DNA from: a candidate division KSB1 bacterium
GTDB lineage: Bacteria > Zhuqueibacterota > JdFR-76 > DREG01
NCBI GenBank assembly: GCA_022566355.1
Contig: JADFJB010000047.1
Location: 1-32,537, forward strand
Direction of reading: 5' to 3'
Length of the DNA: 32,537 nucleotides
How positions within the stretch are numbered: the first letter of the stretch is position 1; each line of letters starts with the position of its first letter. Shown piece by piece: positions 32,537 to 32,537 of the stretch. Position numbers and translations under genes: made by a program. The notes below the pieces were generated by a model. The model worked only from the letters and a program-made list of their open reading frames with translations, did not search any database and was not told where the DNA came from.

Positions 32537-32537
32537 T

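Overview
The window reads as a chromosomal segment of a Gram-negative bacterium of the FCB group, most like Calditrichota, KSB1 or Ignavibacteria lineages. That placement is inference. It rests on two proteins with C-terminal 'YPNP' plus LGR sorting domains of the Por/type IX type, a large HEXXH–propeller–barrel outer-membrane protein, a cytosolic Ser/Thr kinase fused to TPRs, AT-rich DNA, frequent TTG starts and many short intergenic palindromes. No rRNA, tRNA, CRISPR array or intact insertion sequence was found.

Layout. 1–1130 is a decayed toxin–antitoxin area: an intact small antitoxin with a truncated PIN toxin, and a frameshifted HicB. 1368–3002 is a secreted M14 carboxypeptidase. 3003–3641 holds short palindromic repeats. 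3642–9332 carries a small unknown protein, a two-domain GT2 glycosyltransferase, the dipeptidase PepD, a YefM/YoeB-type toxin–antitoxin pair with a TGTACA operator, and a second M14 peptidase with a sorting tail. 9551–10521 is a gene graveyard: a TIR-type effector broken by truncation, a stop and a frameshift, abutting the tail of a rhodanese gene.

10852–14783 is a partner-switching module on the + strand: two GAF–SpoIIE phosphatases, two STAS proteins and one RsbW-like ATPase. Directly downstream lies an ECF sigma factor with an overlapping membrane anti-sigma factor. Next come two membrane-anchored proteins that share an N-terminal 'YSG..P..EGA.GT' signature. The second is built of 30 perfect-length nonapeptide repeats (consensus ANASFREAL). 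The sigma gene and both anchored-protein genes are each preceded by the same promoter-like element: AACTTTTT, then the identical 11-mer AATTGTAATTC, with exactly the same spacing (AAC, 16 nt, TGTA). This is the geometry of an ECF promoter and points to a self-contained, autoregulated ECF regulon whose outputs are these two uncharacterised surface-type proteins. I regard this as the most novel system in the window.

18728–27179 carries the HEXXH–propeller–barrel protein, a PrsW-like membrane protease, a Ser/Thr kinase with TolB-like and TPR regions, and a TPR lipoprotein. 27203–27476 is a candidate MITE. 27482–30781 (minus) is a three-gene operon: an osmoprotectant-type ABC ATPase, a fused substrate-binding/permease protein, and an EgtD-like histidine methyltransferase. 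It suggests transport and/or synthesis of a histidine betaine (hercynine or ergothioneine). The window ends with a small LiaF/DUF5668-like membrane protein and the 3' part of a lamin-tail-domain protein with a sorting tail.
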